Position numbers and translations under genes: made by a program. Positions 43,557 to 53,331 of a stretch of DNA of 64,000 nt are shown one piece after another. The DNA is from CAYQNU01 sp964419055 (GTDB taxonomy: Bacteria; Bacteroidota; Bacteroidia; Flavobacteriales_D; Parvicellaceae): positions 124,001 through 188,000 of the forward strand of contig CAYQNU010000006.1 in assembly GCA_964419055.1 (NCBI GenBank), read 5' to 3'. The notes beneath the pieces are model-generated. The model saw only the letters and a list, made by a program, of their open reading frames with translations, made no database searches and was not told the DNA's origin. The stretch's first letter is position 1, and every line of letters begins with the position of its first letter.

Positions 43557-44677
43557 TGGAAGTAAAATTAGCCATCATTTCACCCAATAAAAATGCCTAT
43601 TCAGAAACATTTATTCAGGCGCATAAGCTCATTCCTAATGTTGAAGTGAAATTTTATTATGGAGGCAACATACCAACAGAATTGGAAGGTTATGGAAAAC
43701 TTCGATATAAATCAGAAAGTGTTTTTTCAAAAATTGGTAGAACCTTAAAACGAAAAATTAATTTCGTTGAAAAATGGGATAGTTTAGAATTATTAAAACA
43801 ATCTTTTTTAAACGAAAAAATACAAATTGTTTTAGCTGAATATGGACCTACCGGAGTGGCAATGTTGGATTTTTGCAAACGAATGGAAATACCACTTCTC
43901 GTTCATTTTCACGGCTATGATGCCTCAATGTATGACGTTTTAAATAAGCATGGAGGAAATTATAAAGCAATGTTCCAATATGCTTCGGCTATTTTTTCTG
44001 TTAGCACGGTTATGACCCAAAAATTAGTTGAGATAGGTTGCCCTATTGAAAAGATTGTTCAAAATACCTACGGACCAAACCCTGCTTTTTTAAGTGTGAA
44101 AGCCACACTCCAAAATGAAGAGTTTATTGCCGTGGGTCGTTTTGTAGATAAAAAAGCTCCTTACTACACCATATTAGCTTTCAAAGAAGTCTTAAGTGAA
44201 TTTCCCAATGCACAACTTGTAATGGCCGGTAACGGGCCTCTTTATAACACGATTGACAATTTAATAAAAGTATTCAAACTAGAAAAAAATGTTAAATTGG
44301 TAGGAATTATTTCTCCTATCGAATATACTCAATACCTAACAACTTCTAGAGCATTTGTTCAACATTCTATTACAGCTGCTGACGGTGATATGGAAGGCAC
44401 TCCAGTAGGGATTTTAGAAGCGTGTGCAGCTGGTGTCCCTGTCATAAGTACACGCCACGCTGGTATAACGGATGTAATAGAGCATAATGTGAACGGATTA
44501 CTTTGTGATGAACATGATGTAGAACAAATGACCAAAAATATGTTATTTGTGTTGAGAGATAAAAATCAAGCTCAGATTATTGGTCAAAAAGCGAAGACAA
44601 CCATACAAAATCAATATACTTTGGAAAGGCATTTAAACGTGATCTCAAATACAATACACAAACATCTAAATCAATAG
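43556..44677 (+). CDS. GT4 glycosyltransferase
   Basis: A 373-residue GT-B retaining transferase. The N-terminal domain has HFHGYDASMYD. The C-terminal domain has AVGRFVDKKAPYYTILAF and the EX7E-type block EGTPVGILEACAAGVPVISTRHAGITDVI that binds the nucleotide sugar. One of four GT4 enzymes in the window. Donor sugar cannot be read from the sequence. Confidence 0.88.
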   Translation: MEVKLAIISPNKNAYSETFIQAHKLIPNVEVKFYYGGNIPTELEGYGKLRYKSESVFSKIGRTLKRKINFVEKWDSLELLKQSFLNEKIQIVLAEYGPTGVAMLDFCKRMEIPLLVHFHGYDASMYDVLNKHGGNYKAMFQYASAIFSVSTVMTQKLVEIGCPIEKIVQNTYGPNPAFLSVKATLQNEEFIAVGRFVDKKAPYYTILAFKEVLSEFPNAQLVMAGNGPLYNTIDNLIKVFKLEKNVKLVGIISPIEYTQYLTTSRAFVQHSITAADGDMEGTPVGILEACAAGVPVISTRHAGITDVIEHNVNGLLCDEHDVEQMTKNMLFVLRDKNQAQIIGQKAKTTIQNQYTLERHLNVISNTIHKHLNQ

Positions 44678-44690
44678 AGTATACCCAAAT

Positions 44691-45404
44691 ATGATTAATA
44701 AAATTAAAACATTACTTAAACCTAATTTAGTATGTCCCATTTGTGGATTTACGGGCAAATATTTTTTCGAGGCGGGTGAACCCTTAAGGAAAAATGCACA
44801 ATGCCCTAATTGTAAATCATTAGAACGAATGCGGATGATTTGGCATTTTTTAGTTAATGAGAAGAATATTGAAAAAGCATCTTTAAAACTTTTACACATT
44901 GCCCCTGATAGAGGATTTTTTGGTAAATTTTCTTCTATGAAAAACATAGAATATATAGCAGGTGATTATTTTGCAGAGGGTTATTCATATGAGAATGGGG
45001 TAATAAATTTAGATATCACAAATTTACAATTTGAGGATAATACATTTGATGCCCTAATCTGCGTACATGTTCTAGAACACATAGAAGAGGATGCAAAAGC
45101 TATGCAAGAAGTTTTTAGGGTACTAAAACCAGGAGGTTGGGCAATATTACAAGTACCTTTGGATAAAAACAGAGATACTACGTATGAAGATTGGAGCATA
45201 ACAACTCCAGAAGATCGGATTAAACATTTTGGTCAATTTGATCATGTTAGATGGTATGGGTTGGATTATAAAGATCGTCTTGAAAAAGCTGGATTTAAAG
45301 TAAATGTTATTGATTATTACGAAAAATTAGGTTCCAAAAAATCCAATCAAATGGCAATTAAGCCAAATGATGATATTTATTTTTGTCAAAAAAATAATGA
45401 ATAG
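44691..45404 (+). CDS. Zinc-ribbon SAM methyltransferase
   Basis: A 237-residue protein. The N-terminus carries a four-Cys zinc ribbon (CPICGFTGKYF, then CPNCKSLERMRM). The methyltransferase domain has VHVLEHIEEDAKAMQEVFRVLKPGGWAILQVPLD. The stop codon overlaps the start of the next GT2 gene by eight bases (ATGAATAG). Probably methylates a sugar or the chain end. Confidence 0.8.
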   Translation: MINKIKTLLKPNLVCPICGFTGKYFFEAGEPLRKNAQCPNCKSLERMRMIWHFLVNEKNIEKASLKLLHIAPDRGFFGKFSSMKNIEYIAGDYFAEGYSYENGVINLDITNLQFEDNTFDALICVHVLEHIEEDAKAMQEVFRVLKPGGWAILQVPLDKNRDTTYEDWSITTPEDRIKHFGQFDHVRWYGLDYKDRLEKAGFKVNVIDYYEKLGSKKSNQMAIKPNDDIYFCQKNNE

Positions 45405-46266
45405 TCAACCACTTTTTTCAATTTTAGTTGCCAATTACAACAATGGTGTTTTTTTTAAAGATTGTTGGCATAGTATTATTTCTCAAACGTATGATAATTG
45501 GGAAGTTATAATTGTAGATGATTGTTCTACAGATGCATCTTTGGAGCTTATTCAACATTCTTTAGGCAATGAATCAAGAGTTAGAATTTATAAGAATGAT
45601 GCAAATAAAGGGTGCGGCTTTACAAAACGAAAATGTGTTGATTTAGCATCAGGTGTATTATGTGGTTTTGTAGATCCAGATGATGTATTAGAACCAAATG
45701 CATTAGAATTAATGGTAAATGCATTTGAAAATAATCCCAATATGGGGTTAGTTTTTTCTAGATTTACTACTGTAGATGAAAAGTTGCAAACCATATCAGA
45801 AAAAAAAACACCTTCACAATCTGATTACACCAATCCATATTTTTTTAATTTTGGAGGCATTATTAGTCATTTTGCAGTTTTTAAAAGAGAAGTCTATCTT
45901 CAAACTTTAGGTATTGATGCCTATATGCACAGAGCTGTTGATCAGGATTTATATTTAAAATTGTGCGAAAAAACGGAAGTGTTAGGCTTAAATGATCTGT
46001 TGTACAAATATAGAATCCATACTAACGGAATATCAACGGGTGGTAATGAGGGTGAGAATGTTTCAAAAGCAAGCTATTGGCATTGGTATGCAATAAATGC
46101 TGCTGCAAAACGTAGAGAAATATATGTGGAAGAGTTGTTTACAAAATCATTTTTCACGGCTAGTCAATTCCACCGAATTAAATCAAAAATTCAATTGATA
46201 GAAAACAGTGGCAGTTATAAATTAGCTCAAAAATTGGGTTCAATTAAAAGATTTGTCAAAAAATAA
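45397..46266 (+). CDS. GT2 glycosyltransferase
   Basis: A 289-residue inverting GT-A transferase with VANYNNG, EVIIVDDCSTDAS, the DxD motif in GFVDPDDVLEP, and HRAVDQDLYLKL for the catalytic base region. ATG 45397 is chosen because it overlaps the preceding stop in the usual way; the longer reading to 45367 adds ten non-conserved residues. It shares one base with the next GT2 start. Confidence 0.88.
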   Translation: MNSQPLFSILVANYNNGVFFKDCWHSIISQTYDNWEVIIVDDCSTDASLELIQHSLGNESRVRIYKNDANKGCGFTKRKCVDLASGVLCGFVDPDDVLEPNALELMVNAFENNPNMGLVFSRFTTVDEKLQTISEKKTPSQSDYTNPYFFNFGGIISHFAVFKREVYLQTLGIDAYMHRAVDQDLYLKLCEKTEVLGLNDLLYKYRIHTNGISTGGNEGENVSKASYWHWYAINAAAKRREIYVEELFTKSFFTASQFHRIKSKIQLIENSGSYKLAQKLGSIKRFVKK

Positions 46267-47210
46267 TGGCTTTGAATTTGCTAGTTTCCATAATTATCCC
46301 CAACTTCAATTATGCGCATCTAATAATAGAAACATTAGAAAGCGTAAAGGCTCAAACCTATCCATATTTTGAATGTATTATAGTTGATGATGGCTCTACA
46401 GATAATTCGGTAGAGGTAATCCAAGAATTTATAAAATCTGACAATCGTTTTAAATTGTTACAAAAAACCAATGGTGGTTTACCTTCTACAAGAAATGAAG
46501 GAATGAAAATGTCAAAAGGCGATTTTATAGCTTTTTTAGATTCGGATGATTTATGGGAAAAAGATAAATTACTGCATCAAATTCAAGTTGTTGAAGATAA
46601 AAATGCAGATGTAGTATTTTCTAACAGTCAATTTTTTAATTCAGAAAAACAATTAGAAGATACAATTTTTAATCAACAAGAATTGACTATTTATGATTTT
46701 CTTGGAGGTAATCCTATTCCTGGTTGTGCTTCAAGTATAATGATCAACAGAAAGCTAATTGAAAAAGTGGGTTTTTTTAATAACGATATGAGAAGTTCTG
46801 AAGATTTAGATTACTTATTTAGAGCTGCTCTTGTTGGATGTTCCTTTCAAGGTTCACCTAATGTTGATGTTAAAATAAGAAAACATTCAAGTAGTATGCA
46901 ATCCAATTATTTAAGAATGTTATTAAATAAAATGTATTGTTTTGACCGTTCATATGAAGCACTATTAAACTCATCCTTTGTACTCGATAAAGAAAAGTTA
47001 AAAAATGCCTTGTTAGTTCGTTTTCAAAGTATGGTATGGACAGCAAGGGATGCTAAAAGAGATGATTTAATAAGGTATTGTTATTTGCGTACCAAACAAT
47101 TAATAGGGTGGAAGTTTTATTTTACAAGTGTTTTTTGGTCAAATTACACTTATGATGTTAAAATGAAAATAAGTAAAGTAAAGAAGCGTATTTTTACAAA
47201 AAACAAATAA
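46266..47210 (+). CDS. GT2 glycosyltransferase
   Basis: A 314-residue GT-A transferase with IIPNFNYAHLI, CIIVDDGSTDNSVEVI, the metal motif FLDSDDLWEKD and RSSEDLDYLFR as catalytic base segment. The C-terminal 60 residues are basic. Adjacent to another GT2 and a zinc-ribbon methyltransferase, forming a transferase block for the chain. Donor unknown. Confidence 0.88.
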   Translation: MALNLLVSIIIPNFNYAHLIIETLESVKAQTYPYFECIIVDDGSTDNSVEVIQEFIKSDNRFKLLQKTNGGLPSTRNEGMKMSKGDFIAFLDSDDLWEKDKLLHQIQVVEDKNADVVFSNSQFFNSEKQLEDTIFNQQELTIYDFLGGNPIPGCASSIMINRKLIEKVGFFNNDMRSSEDLDYLFRAALVGCSFQGSPNVDVKIRKHSSSMQSNYLRMLLNKMYCFDRSYEALLNSSFVLDKEKLKNALLVRFQSMVWTARDAKRDDLIRYCYLRTKQLIGWKFYFTSVFWSNYTYDVKMKISKVKKRIFTKNK

Positions 47211-47222
47211 AAGCTAAAATCA

Positions 47223-48110
47223 ATGCTTGAATTAATAAACCAGATAATAGAAAAATCCAAAGACCTAAAAGTACTAGTGGTGGGAGAAACCATTATTGAT
47301 GAATTTGTGGAAGTCATTTATCAAGGTCAATCTATGAAATCATTTTGTCCCGTTTTTCAATTTACAGACGGTGAAAAAAGTGTCCAAAATGGAGGAGTAG
47401 GAGCAATAGCGGGTCATTTAAAGGATTTTGTAAAATCGGTGGATGTAATTACCAATACACAAAATGAAATAGTTAAAACACGTTTTGTGGACAAAGATGG
47501 CAAGAAGAAACATTTAGAGTTTAACAAAATTGAAAATAAAAATTTTGGAGCTATTGATGTGGATGTAAACCAATACGATGTGGTGATAATTGCTGATTTT
47601 GGACATGGTTTTTGCGACCAAATTCAGATAGGAGATGGTTTTCATTTAATGTGCCAAACAAATTCTTATAACTTCGGCTTCAATAGATTAAGCAAATGGA
47701 AAAATCATCAAAAGAAAAGTGTCTGTTTAGATTTAAGAGAAGCTAGCTTACAAATTAATAGACAAATAGGTGAATGTAAAGATGCCGATGCTATTGAGAT
47801 ATACAATTATGAAATCAACTGTAAAGATTTATTTGTAACATTGGGAGGTAAAGGAGCTTTGTATACAAATGGCCTAACTATTGAAAGACATCGAGTTATT
47901 AAATCTCAAATAGTAGATACAATTGGAGCGGGTGATACGTTTTTCTCTTTTGCTTCCTTAATGTCCCATTTAAATATTGAATCAACTAATAAATTAACCA
48001 TTCCTTCTTTAGCGGCCAGTTTAAGTACAACTTGGTTGTGTAATGAAGAGTCGGTAACAAAAGAAAAACTAATTAATTATGCTCATCAAGTCCTACAATC
48101 AGGTTTATAA
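47223..48110 (+). CDS. PfkB-family heptose kinase-like protein (HldA role)
   Basis: A 295-residue ribokinase-fold kinase. The N-terminus KVLVVGETIIDEFVE resembles HldE1/RfaE1, and the C-terminal signature is DTIGAGDTFF (232-241) with the catalytic base Asp238. The middle (QGQSMKSFCPVFQFTDGEKS, NGGVGAIAGHL) is the sugar-binding face. With the GmhA-, HldC- and GmhB-like genes that follow, it should phosphorylate heptose-7-phosphate at C1. It is somewhat shorter than typical HldA. It overlaps the next gene by 32 bases. Confidence 0.75.
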   Translation: MLELINQIIEKSKDLKVLVVGETIIDEFVEVIYQGQSMKSFCPVFQFTDGEKSVQNGGVGAIAGHLKDFVKSVDVITNTQNEIVKTRFVDKDGKKKHLEFNKIENKNFGAIDVDVNQYDVVIIADFGHGFCDQIQIGDGFHLMCQTNSYNFGFNRLSKWKNHQKKSVCLDLREASLQINRQIGECKDADAIEIYNYEINCKDLFVTLGGKGALYTNGLTIERHRVIKSQIVDTIGAGDTFFSFASLMSHLNIESTNKLTIPSLAASLSTTWLCNEESVTKEKLINYAHQVLQSGL

Positions 48111-48600
48111 TCAGTATTTTGAAAGTGCTGAGTTTTTGAAGGGGTTTCAACTATCCTTACAACTTTTAAAAGGAAAAAAGAAAATATTCTTTATTGGTAA
48201 TGGCGGTTCTAATGCTATCTGCTCACACATGATGGAGGATTATGCTAAAATTGCTAAATTTCAAACATTTACCTTTTCCGATCCTGCTTTAATTACCTGC
48301 TTTGCGAACGACTATGGGTATGAAAATGCCATGAAAGAGTGGTTGGCAATCTATCTCGAAAAAGGTGATCTCTTAGTGGCCATCTCATCATCGGGTAATT
48401 CAACCAATATTAATAATGCCGTTGACTTCGCTAATGCGTTAGGTGCAGAAATAATAACATTATCCGGCTTTAAATCGGATAATAAATTAAGAGGTAAAGG
48501 AACTATTGATTTTTATATAGAATCGAGTAGTTATGGAATCGTAGAGTGTTTTCATCAAGTGATATTGCATGCTTTGTTGGATGAATATGTTACAAAATAA
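48079..48600 (+). CDS. gmhA: SIS-domain heptose isomerase (GmhA-like)
   Basis: Converts sedoheptulose-7-phosphate to glycero-manno-heptose-7-phosphate. 173 residues with FIGNGGSNAICSHMMEDYAK, AISSSGNSTNI for phosphate binding and VECFHQVILH near the C-terminus, as in GmhA. Part of a five-gene heptose set in which the start codon lies inside the previous gene. Confidence 0.83.
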   Translation: MLIKSYNQVYNQYFESAEFLKGFQLSLQLLKGKKKIFFIGNGGSNAICSHMMEDYAKIAKFQTFTFSDPALITCFANDYGYENAMKEWLAIYLEKGDLLVAISSSGNSTNINNAVDFANALGAEIITLSGFKSDNKLRGKGTIDFYIESSSYGIVECFHQVILHALLDEYVTK

Positions 48601-48601
48601 A

Positions 48602-49531
48602 ATGGAAAATATCAAAACAGTATTAATTACAGGTGTTGCTGGTTTCATAGGTTCTAATCTTTTGGATTTTCTAATTGAAAAGACAAGTTGGAAAATTGTT
48701 GGGGTAGATAATTTAAGCACTGGAAATTTTGACAACATTTCGCAACACACAAATAATGAGCGATTTACATTTATAGAGAGTTCTTGCAGAGATATTCATA
48801 CCTTAAAGGAATATGATGCTGTGTTTCACTTAGCAGCCTTACCTCGTATTCAACCCAGTTTTGAATTAATATCTGAACATATAGATGCTAATTTATTTCA
48901 AGCCATTCATTTAATCGAAATAATGATAAAAGAAAATCATTATCCAAGATTGGTTTATAGTGCTTCGTCAGCGGCTTATGGCACCCCTACCATAATACCT
49001 ACTCCTGAAACAGAAAAAATTGATTGTTTAAGCCCTTATGCTTTTCAAAAATACGAATTTGAAAAATATTTAGAACTCATCTCAACGAGATATCCACTTG
49101 ATTACGTTGCTCTACGTTACTTCAATCCTTATGGGAAAAGAAGTTTCAATCCTAAAAATTCTTTCAATGCATACAGTAGTGTAGTCGGGATATTTTTGAA
49201 TAGAAAAAGAGATGGGAAACCCCTTTTAGTAACAGGTGATGGTAGCCAAAAAAGAGATTTTGTACACGTATTGGATTTAGCTAAAGCCAATTATTTGTCG
49301 GCTATTCATCCGGGAAAATTAAATACAGCATTTAATGTCGGATTTGGAAGCACGTTAAGTGTATTAGATTTGGCAAAACTAATAGATAAAGACACCATTG
49401 AATTTATAGACAAAAGGGAAGGGGAGGCCGAAATCACTTTTGCCGATACCTCTAAAATTGAGTCAACTTTAGGTTGGAAACCAGGATTAGATATTCAAAC
49501 CTATATTAAACAAGAATTAGCCACTAATTAG
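48602..49531 (+). CDS. NAD-dependent sugar epimerase/dehydratase of the heptose set
   Basis: A 309-residue extended SDR. GVAGFIGSN binds NAD; the catalytic Tyr-Lys is in YAFQK after YSASSAAYG; RYFNPYGKR and GDGSQKRDFVHVLDLAK complete the fold. It resembles UDP-glucose 4-epimerase-type enzymes more than HldD. In this set it may epimerise or dehydrate the nucleotide-heptose. ATG 48602, one base after the preceding stop, fits the conserved N-terminus; an upstream ATG at 48569 would add eleven non-conserved residues. One base separates its stop from the next start. Confidence 0.82.
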   Translation: MENIKTVLITGVAGFIGSNLLDFLIEKTSWKIVGVDNLSTGNFDNISQHTNNERFTFIESSCRDIHTLKEYDAVFHLAALPRIQPSFELISEHIDANLFQAIHLIEIMIKENHYPRLVYSASSAAYGTPTIIPTPETEKIDCLSPYAFQKYEFEKYLELISTRYPLDYVALRYFNPYGKRSFNPKNSFNAYSSVVGIFLNRKRDGKPLLVTGDGSQKRDFVHVLDLAKANYLSAIHPGKLNTAFNVGFGSTLSVLDLAKLIDKDTIEFIDKREGEAEITFADTSKIESTLGWKPGLDIQTYIKQELATN

Positions 49532-49957
49532 ATGAAAAGAGGATTTGTTTGCGGTGTTTTTGATTTGTTTCATTTAGGTCATGTATTGATGTTGCAAGAG
49601 TGTAAGCAACAGTGTGATTATTTAATTATGGCTTTAAATAAGGCTGAAAATATTGACCCAATTATCAACCCAAATAAACAAGCTCCGCTTTTTTCTATTG
49701 AAGAAAGAGCTGCTATAATGCAATCGTGTAAATTCATCGATGAGGTGTTGATATACAATTCAGAAGAAGAGTTATATCGATTAATGAAGACAAAAGAAAT
49801 TGATATTCGATTTCTTGGTGACGATTACAAAGGAAAAAAAATAACTGGGGAGGACTTGAATATCCCCATTTATTATTGTGATAGAAGTCATGGTTTGAGC
49901 ACATCTCATTATAAAAATAAGCTTTTTTCACAAATGAGTAAAAGTAATAATGCTTAA
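49532..49957 (+). CDS. HldC/TagD-like nucleotidyltransferase
   Basis: A 141-residue nucleotidyltransferase with the HxGH motif His14-Leu-Gly-His17 in DLFHLGHVLM and the second signature RSHGLSTSHYKNK. The family includes glycerol-3-phosphate cytidylyltransferase and the HldC/RfaE2 enzymes that add a nucleotide to heptose-1-phosphate. The neighbours (GmhA, PfkB kinase, GmhB-like) favour the heptose role. It overlaps the phosphatase gene by eight bases. Confidence 0.8.
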   Translation: MKRGFVCGVFDLFHLGHVLMLQECKQQCDYLIMALNKAENIDPIINPNKQAPLFSIEERAAIMQSCKFIDEVLIYNSEEELYRLMKTKEIDIRFLGDDYKGKKITGEDLNIPIYYCDRSHGLSTSHYKNKLFSQMSKSNNA

Positions 49958-50495
49958 TAAAATCATACACGATTGGGGAATTGATAATTCGTGGACACTT
50001 TTTTTAGATAGAGATGGTGTGATAAATCATGAAAAACCTAACGAGTATATTACTAAAGTAGTTGATTTCAAATTTATTGACGGGGTACTAGAATCAATAG
50101 CAGAGTTATCTGCTATTTTTGGTAAAATAATAGTGGTTACAAATCAACAAGGCATTGGCAAAGGGCTAATGACCGAAAAAGATTTTTCAGAAATTACAGA
50201 ATACATGTTTTCAGAAATAACAAAAGCAGGAGGTAGAATAGATAAAGTGTATCACTCTCCTTATTTATCTGAATTGAATCACGACATGCAAAAGCCACGA
50301 ACAGGAATGGGGCTACAAGCTAAAAAAGATTTTCCTGAAATTGATTTTAATAAATCGGTAATGATAGGTAATGGGGAGAGAGATATGATATTTGGTGCCA
50401 GGTTAGGAATGAAATGCATTTTTGTTGGAGCTGCTATTTGTAACATTGCTGTAAATAAAAGAATAAACAAATTAGCAGAATTATCTTTATGCTAG
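49950..50495 (+). CDS. GmhB-like HAD phosphatase, altered metal sites
   Basis: A 181-residue HAD-IIIA phosphatase that should remove the 7-phosphate from heptose-1,7-bisphosphate. The nucleophile and acid are Asp20 and Asp22 in FLDRDGVIN, and VVTNQQGIGKG is motif II. Two departures from typical GmhB: the zinc-loop cysteines are missing (the segment reads YHSPYLSELNHDMQKP), and the fourth motif reads GNGERD, with Asn141 where an Asp is usual, Asp145 being kept. It overlaps the next gene by seven bases. Activity may be weak or specialised. Confidence 0.8.
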   Translation: MLNKIIHDWGIDNSWTLFLDRDGVINHEKPNEYITKVVDFKFIDGVLESIAELSAIFGKIIVVTNQQGIGKGLMTEKDFSEITEYMFSEITKAGGRIDKVYHSPYLSELNHDMQKPRTGMGLQAKKDFPEIDFNKSVMIGNGERDMIFGARLGMKCIFVGAAICNIAVNKRINKLAELSLC

Positions 50496-51487
50496 AAGAT
50501 TTAAAAAAATATATAGAATCAAACCAAGCAACACTTCCAGAAAAAGGATATAGAGGTCTTAATTTTTTTGGGAAAATTAAGTTTTATGGTATTCTTAAAG
50601 AAAACAATAAAATATTAGAAAAATTCTACAAAGAAGCATTAATAAAAAAAGAGTGTTATATAGGCCCTTTTATAGGTGAATTTGGTAATTTTCTATTACA
50701 TCTACTTCCATTTATTTCACATCTAAACGAAAAAGGAGTAAAAATAAATTATTGTGGATTAGAATTACACAGACCATTTTTAGTTGATGAAAATGGAAAG
50801 CTGTTTTTGAATAACTATGTTTCTTTAAGAGATTTTTTTAAAGAAGTGAAACCATCTGGAAATGGAATTGAAATGTTGCCAAATGATGTTCAAGCGGATT
50901 TAGAAAAATTTCAAAAGCAAGCGAATGAAAGTTCATTGCCGTTCTTAGATATTTATAAAAACAGAAACTTATACTGGTATTCATTTAGAAATTGGCAACT
51001 TGAAGGAAAACAACATATATACAATCTTTCGAATGTATACGCTCCTAAAGGAAAACAAAATAAAATAGTTATTTTCCCACGTAAAATGGTTAAAGATTTT
51101 ACGCCAAACAATGGTGGTGTTTGGGATTATAAAGTATTAGGTGAATTTCTAACAAGCTTTTTTGAAGAAGTAGTATTTATTGGACACCCAGAATTGTCAA
51201 GTTTTGAAGAAACTAAAAATACAAAAATTAGATACTGTGTCACGGGTAATAATAAAGATGTTTTGGAAGAATGTGCCACAGCCCAGTTGATTCTAACGCA
51301 ACACTCAGGTGCTATGCATGTGGGAGGATATATACATACACCTGTTTTGTTAATATTTAAAGGTAGTCCACCGATAAAAGGGTTAGATGATAGTATTAGA
51401 TTTAGAAAAAATTTTAAATACAATAAAGTTGATTTGGTTTTTGATGAAAATGGAATTATTGATTTTATAAATAATTTAAAAAAATGA
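50489..51487 (+). CDS. GT9-like (heptosyltransferase-type) glycosyltransferase
   Basis: A 332-residue GT-B protein. The C-terminal half has VIFPRKMV, FFEEVVFIGHPE and LILTQHSGAMHVGGYIHTPVLLIFKGSP, the last resembling the nucleotide-binding loop of ADP-heptose:LPS heptosyltransferases. The N-terminal half starts with YIGPFIGEFGNFLLHLLPFI. Its place right after the heptose genes makes transfer of the activated heptose its likely job. It is a distant member, so the donor is not certain. Confidence 0.62.
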   Translation: MLEDLKKYIESNQATLPEKGYRGLNFFGKIKFYGILKENNKILEKFYKEALIKKECYIGPFIGEFGNFLLHLLPFISHLNEKGVKINYCGLELHRPFLVDENGKLFLNNYVSLRDFFKEVKPSGNGIEMLPNDVQADLEKFQKQANESSLPFLDIYKNRNLYWYSFRNWQLEGKQHIYNLSNVYAPKGKQNKIVIFPRKMVKDFTPNNGGVWDYKVLGEFLTSFFEEVVFIGHPELSSFEETKNTKIRYCVTGNNKDVLEECATAQLILTQHSGAMHVGGYIHTPVLLIFKGSPPIKGLDDSIRFRKNFKYNKVDLVFDENGIIDFINNLKK

Positions 51488-52302
51488 ATTCCTTTTTATT
51501 TATTATACCGTTAACACCTGACTCTCATTTATCACTTATTCGAGAAGAATTAAGGACTATTTGTATAGAAAGTCTCTTAAATCAGGTATATAAAAATTGG
51601 GTGGCTCTAATTATCGGTGATCATAAACCCGACAATTGCAATGATAATCGATTTATTCATTTACAAAAAGAAGGACCGAAAGAGCTTAAACTTCAATATG
51701 CAACTAAATATATCAATGAAAATAAAATGGATGTTGATTATATTATTAGGTTAGATGATGATGATATTATAAACCCCAAAATTTTAAATAAATATAGAAA
51801 TACCGAGGCAGATGCAATTGTAGACATTAATCATTGGTTTATTGAATGGGAATCTAAAAAAGTGTCAAAGGAATTTAGACCTTGGTTTCCTAATACATTT
51901 ATAATTAAAAAGGAACATGCATTATCAAAATTTGGTGAGTTGTCAAAAAATAACATTGAGGTAATTAATGACTTTGTTTCTTTAATTGAAACCAGCCATG
52001 CTTTAATGCATCATTATTTCATTCAAAAACAAGTGTTGTTCAATTCAACAAGTTCACCTATTTATTTGAGAGTACTCAATAGAGATTCCATAACAAGTAA
52101 TGCTGGACAATCTTATGAAACTTACTTATCTAAATTTGGTAATTGGTCGAGTCCAATTCCTCAAGACTTTCAAATTATTGACAAAAGTAATAGTGAGTTG
52201 AAACTGATTAAAAAAGGATTTTATAAAAAATTGAAAAATAAATTATACTTGCATCTTTCAAGAAAGAAATTTTTAAAACTCTTCAAAAAAATACATTTTT
52301 GA
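51484..52302 (+). CDS. GT2-like glycosyltransferase (rhamnosyltransferase type)
   Basis: A 272-residue GT-A-like protein with IESLLNQVYKNWVALIIGDH, the acidic metal motif YIIRLDDDDIINPK, and KTS-like C-terminal basic residues. It resembles the putative rhamnosyltransferase group. It overlaps the preceding stop and the next start by four bases each, so all three are coupled. Donor and acceptor unknown. Confidence 0.7.
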   Translation: MNSFLFIIPLTPDSHLSLIREELRTICIESLLNQVYKNWVALIIGDHKPDNCNDNRFIHLQKEGPKELKLQYATKYINENKMDVDYIIRLDDDDIINPKILNKYRNTEADAIVDINHWFIEWESKKVSKEFRPWFPNTFIIKKEHALSKFGELSKNNIEVINDFVSLIETSHALMHHYFIQKQVLFNSTSSPIYLRVLNRDSITSNAGQSYETYLSKFGNWSSPIPQDFQIIDKSNSELKLIKKGFYKKLKNKLYLHLSRKKFLKLFKKIHF

Positions 52303-53225
52303 TGTTAGTCAGCATTATCATTCCTTGTTATAATGTAGAACTTTTTATAGAAGAATGTTTGTTATCAGCTTATTCACAAGCTTATATGAACATTGAAGTT
52401 ATTGCTATTGATAATAATTCAACTGATAGTACTTATACTAAGCTACTAGAACTTCAACAATCAAAATACCCAAATTTAATAGTACTCCAAGAACTCAAAA
52501 AAGGAGCATGTGCCGCACGTAACAAAGGACTAACAGTAGCTAATGGAGTATGGATTCAGTTTTTGGATGCAGATGATTTACTACAACCAGAAAAGATAAC
52601 GCATCAAGTAAGCTTAATCGAAAATAGTAAGAGTGATAATGTTGCGTTTGTGAGTGGTGCCTATTTTTCCCAAAACAGTGAGGGTACAATTTATAAAACA
52701 ATATCTATTGGCACTAATCACCCTATTGTAAATGTTTTTGTTCGTGAGTCAGGAAATACGTGCTCCAATTTATTTTCAAAAAAATGGTTGCAAAAAGTAA
52801 AAGATTGGGATGAGGAATTAACCAGTTCTCAAGAAACCGATTTAATGTTACGTTTAGTTTTAGGAGGTGGCCAAGTTATTAGTGATAATACACCTTTAAC
52901 CATTATCCGTGAGCGAGATGCTGGTCAAATATCTCAGTCTAATCCATCCAAACGATGGTTTAATATGGTGCAGCATAGGTTCAAGTATTTAAAGGAGATA
53001 GAAACTACATTTTCAAAGGACATCGAATACTCTAAAAGTGACGTGATAAGCTATATAGTATCTGCAATAATCATTTTAGGGAAATTTGATAAAAAACAAG
53101 CTGTCCATTTCGCACAAGGTATAAAAATGTATAAAAAAGCATTAATTCCAAAATATGGACTCACTTCAAAATCAATAATTTTAATTAAAACTTTAGGATT
53201 GAAAATTTTTTTAACAATCCGTTAA
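52299..53225 (+). CDS. GT2 glycosyltransferase
   Basis: A 308-residue GT-A transferase with IIPCYNVELFIEECLLSA, IAIDNNSTDST, the metal motif FLDADDLLQPEK and LTSSQETDLMLRLVL as the base segment. The C-terminal 80 residues are variable. The gene ends the coupled run; about 105 bases of AT-rich DNA without a clear promoter follow. Confidence 0.87.
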   Translation: MMLVSIIIPCYNVELFIEECLLSAYSQAYMNIEVIAIDNNSTDSTYTKLLELQQSKYPNLIVLQELKKGACAARNKGLTVANGVWIQFLDADDLLQPEKITHQVSLIENSKSDNVAFVSGAYFSQNSEGTIYKTISIGTNHPIVNVFVRESGNTCSNLFSKKWLQKVKDWDEELTSSQETDLMLRLVLGGGQVISDNTPLTIIRERDAGQISQSNPSKRWFNMVQHRFKYLKEIETTFSKDIEYSKSDVISYIVSAIIILGKFDKKQAVHFAQGIKMYKKALIPKYGLTSKSIILIKTLGLKIFLTIR

Positions 53226-53331
53226 ATGAGATTGAAATTAGTCTTTTTAATTCAGATAAAAAAACTTTTTTAAAAGCAAGAAATTAACTAATAATTATTT
53301 GTCATTATAATTTCAACTAAATAATTCAAAA

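Noticed and set aside
53226..53331. Promoter before wecB
   Set aside because: The nearest motif does not match TAnnTTTG at the required positions.
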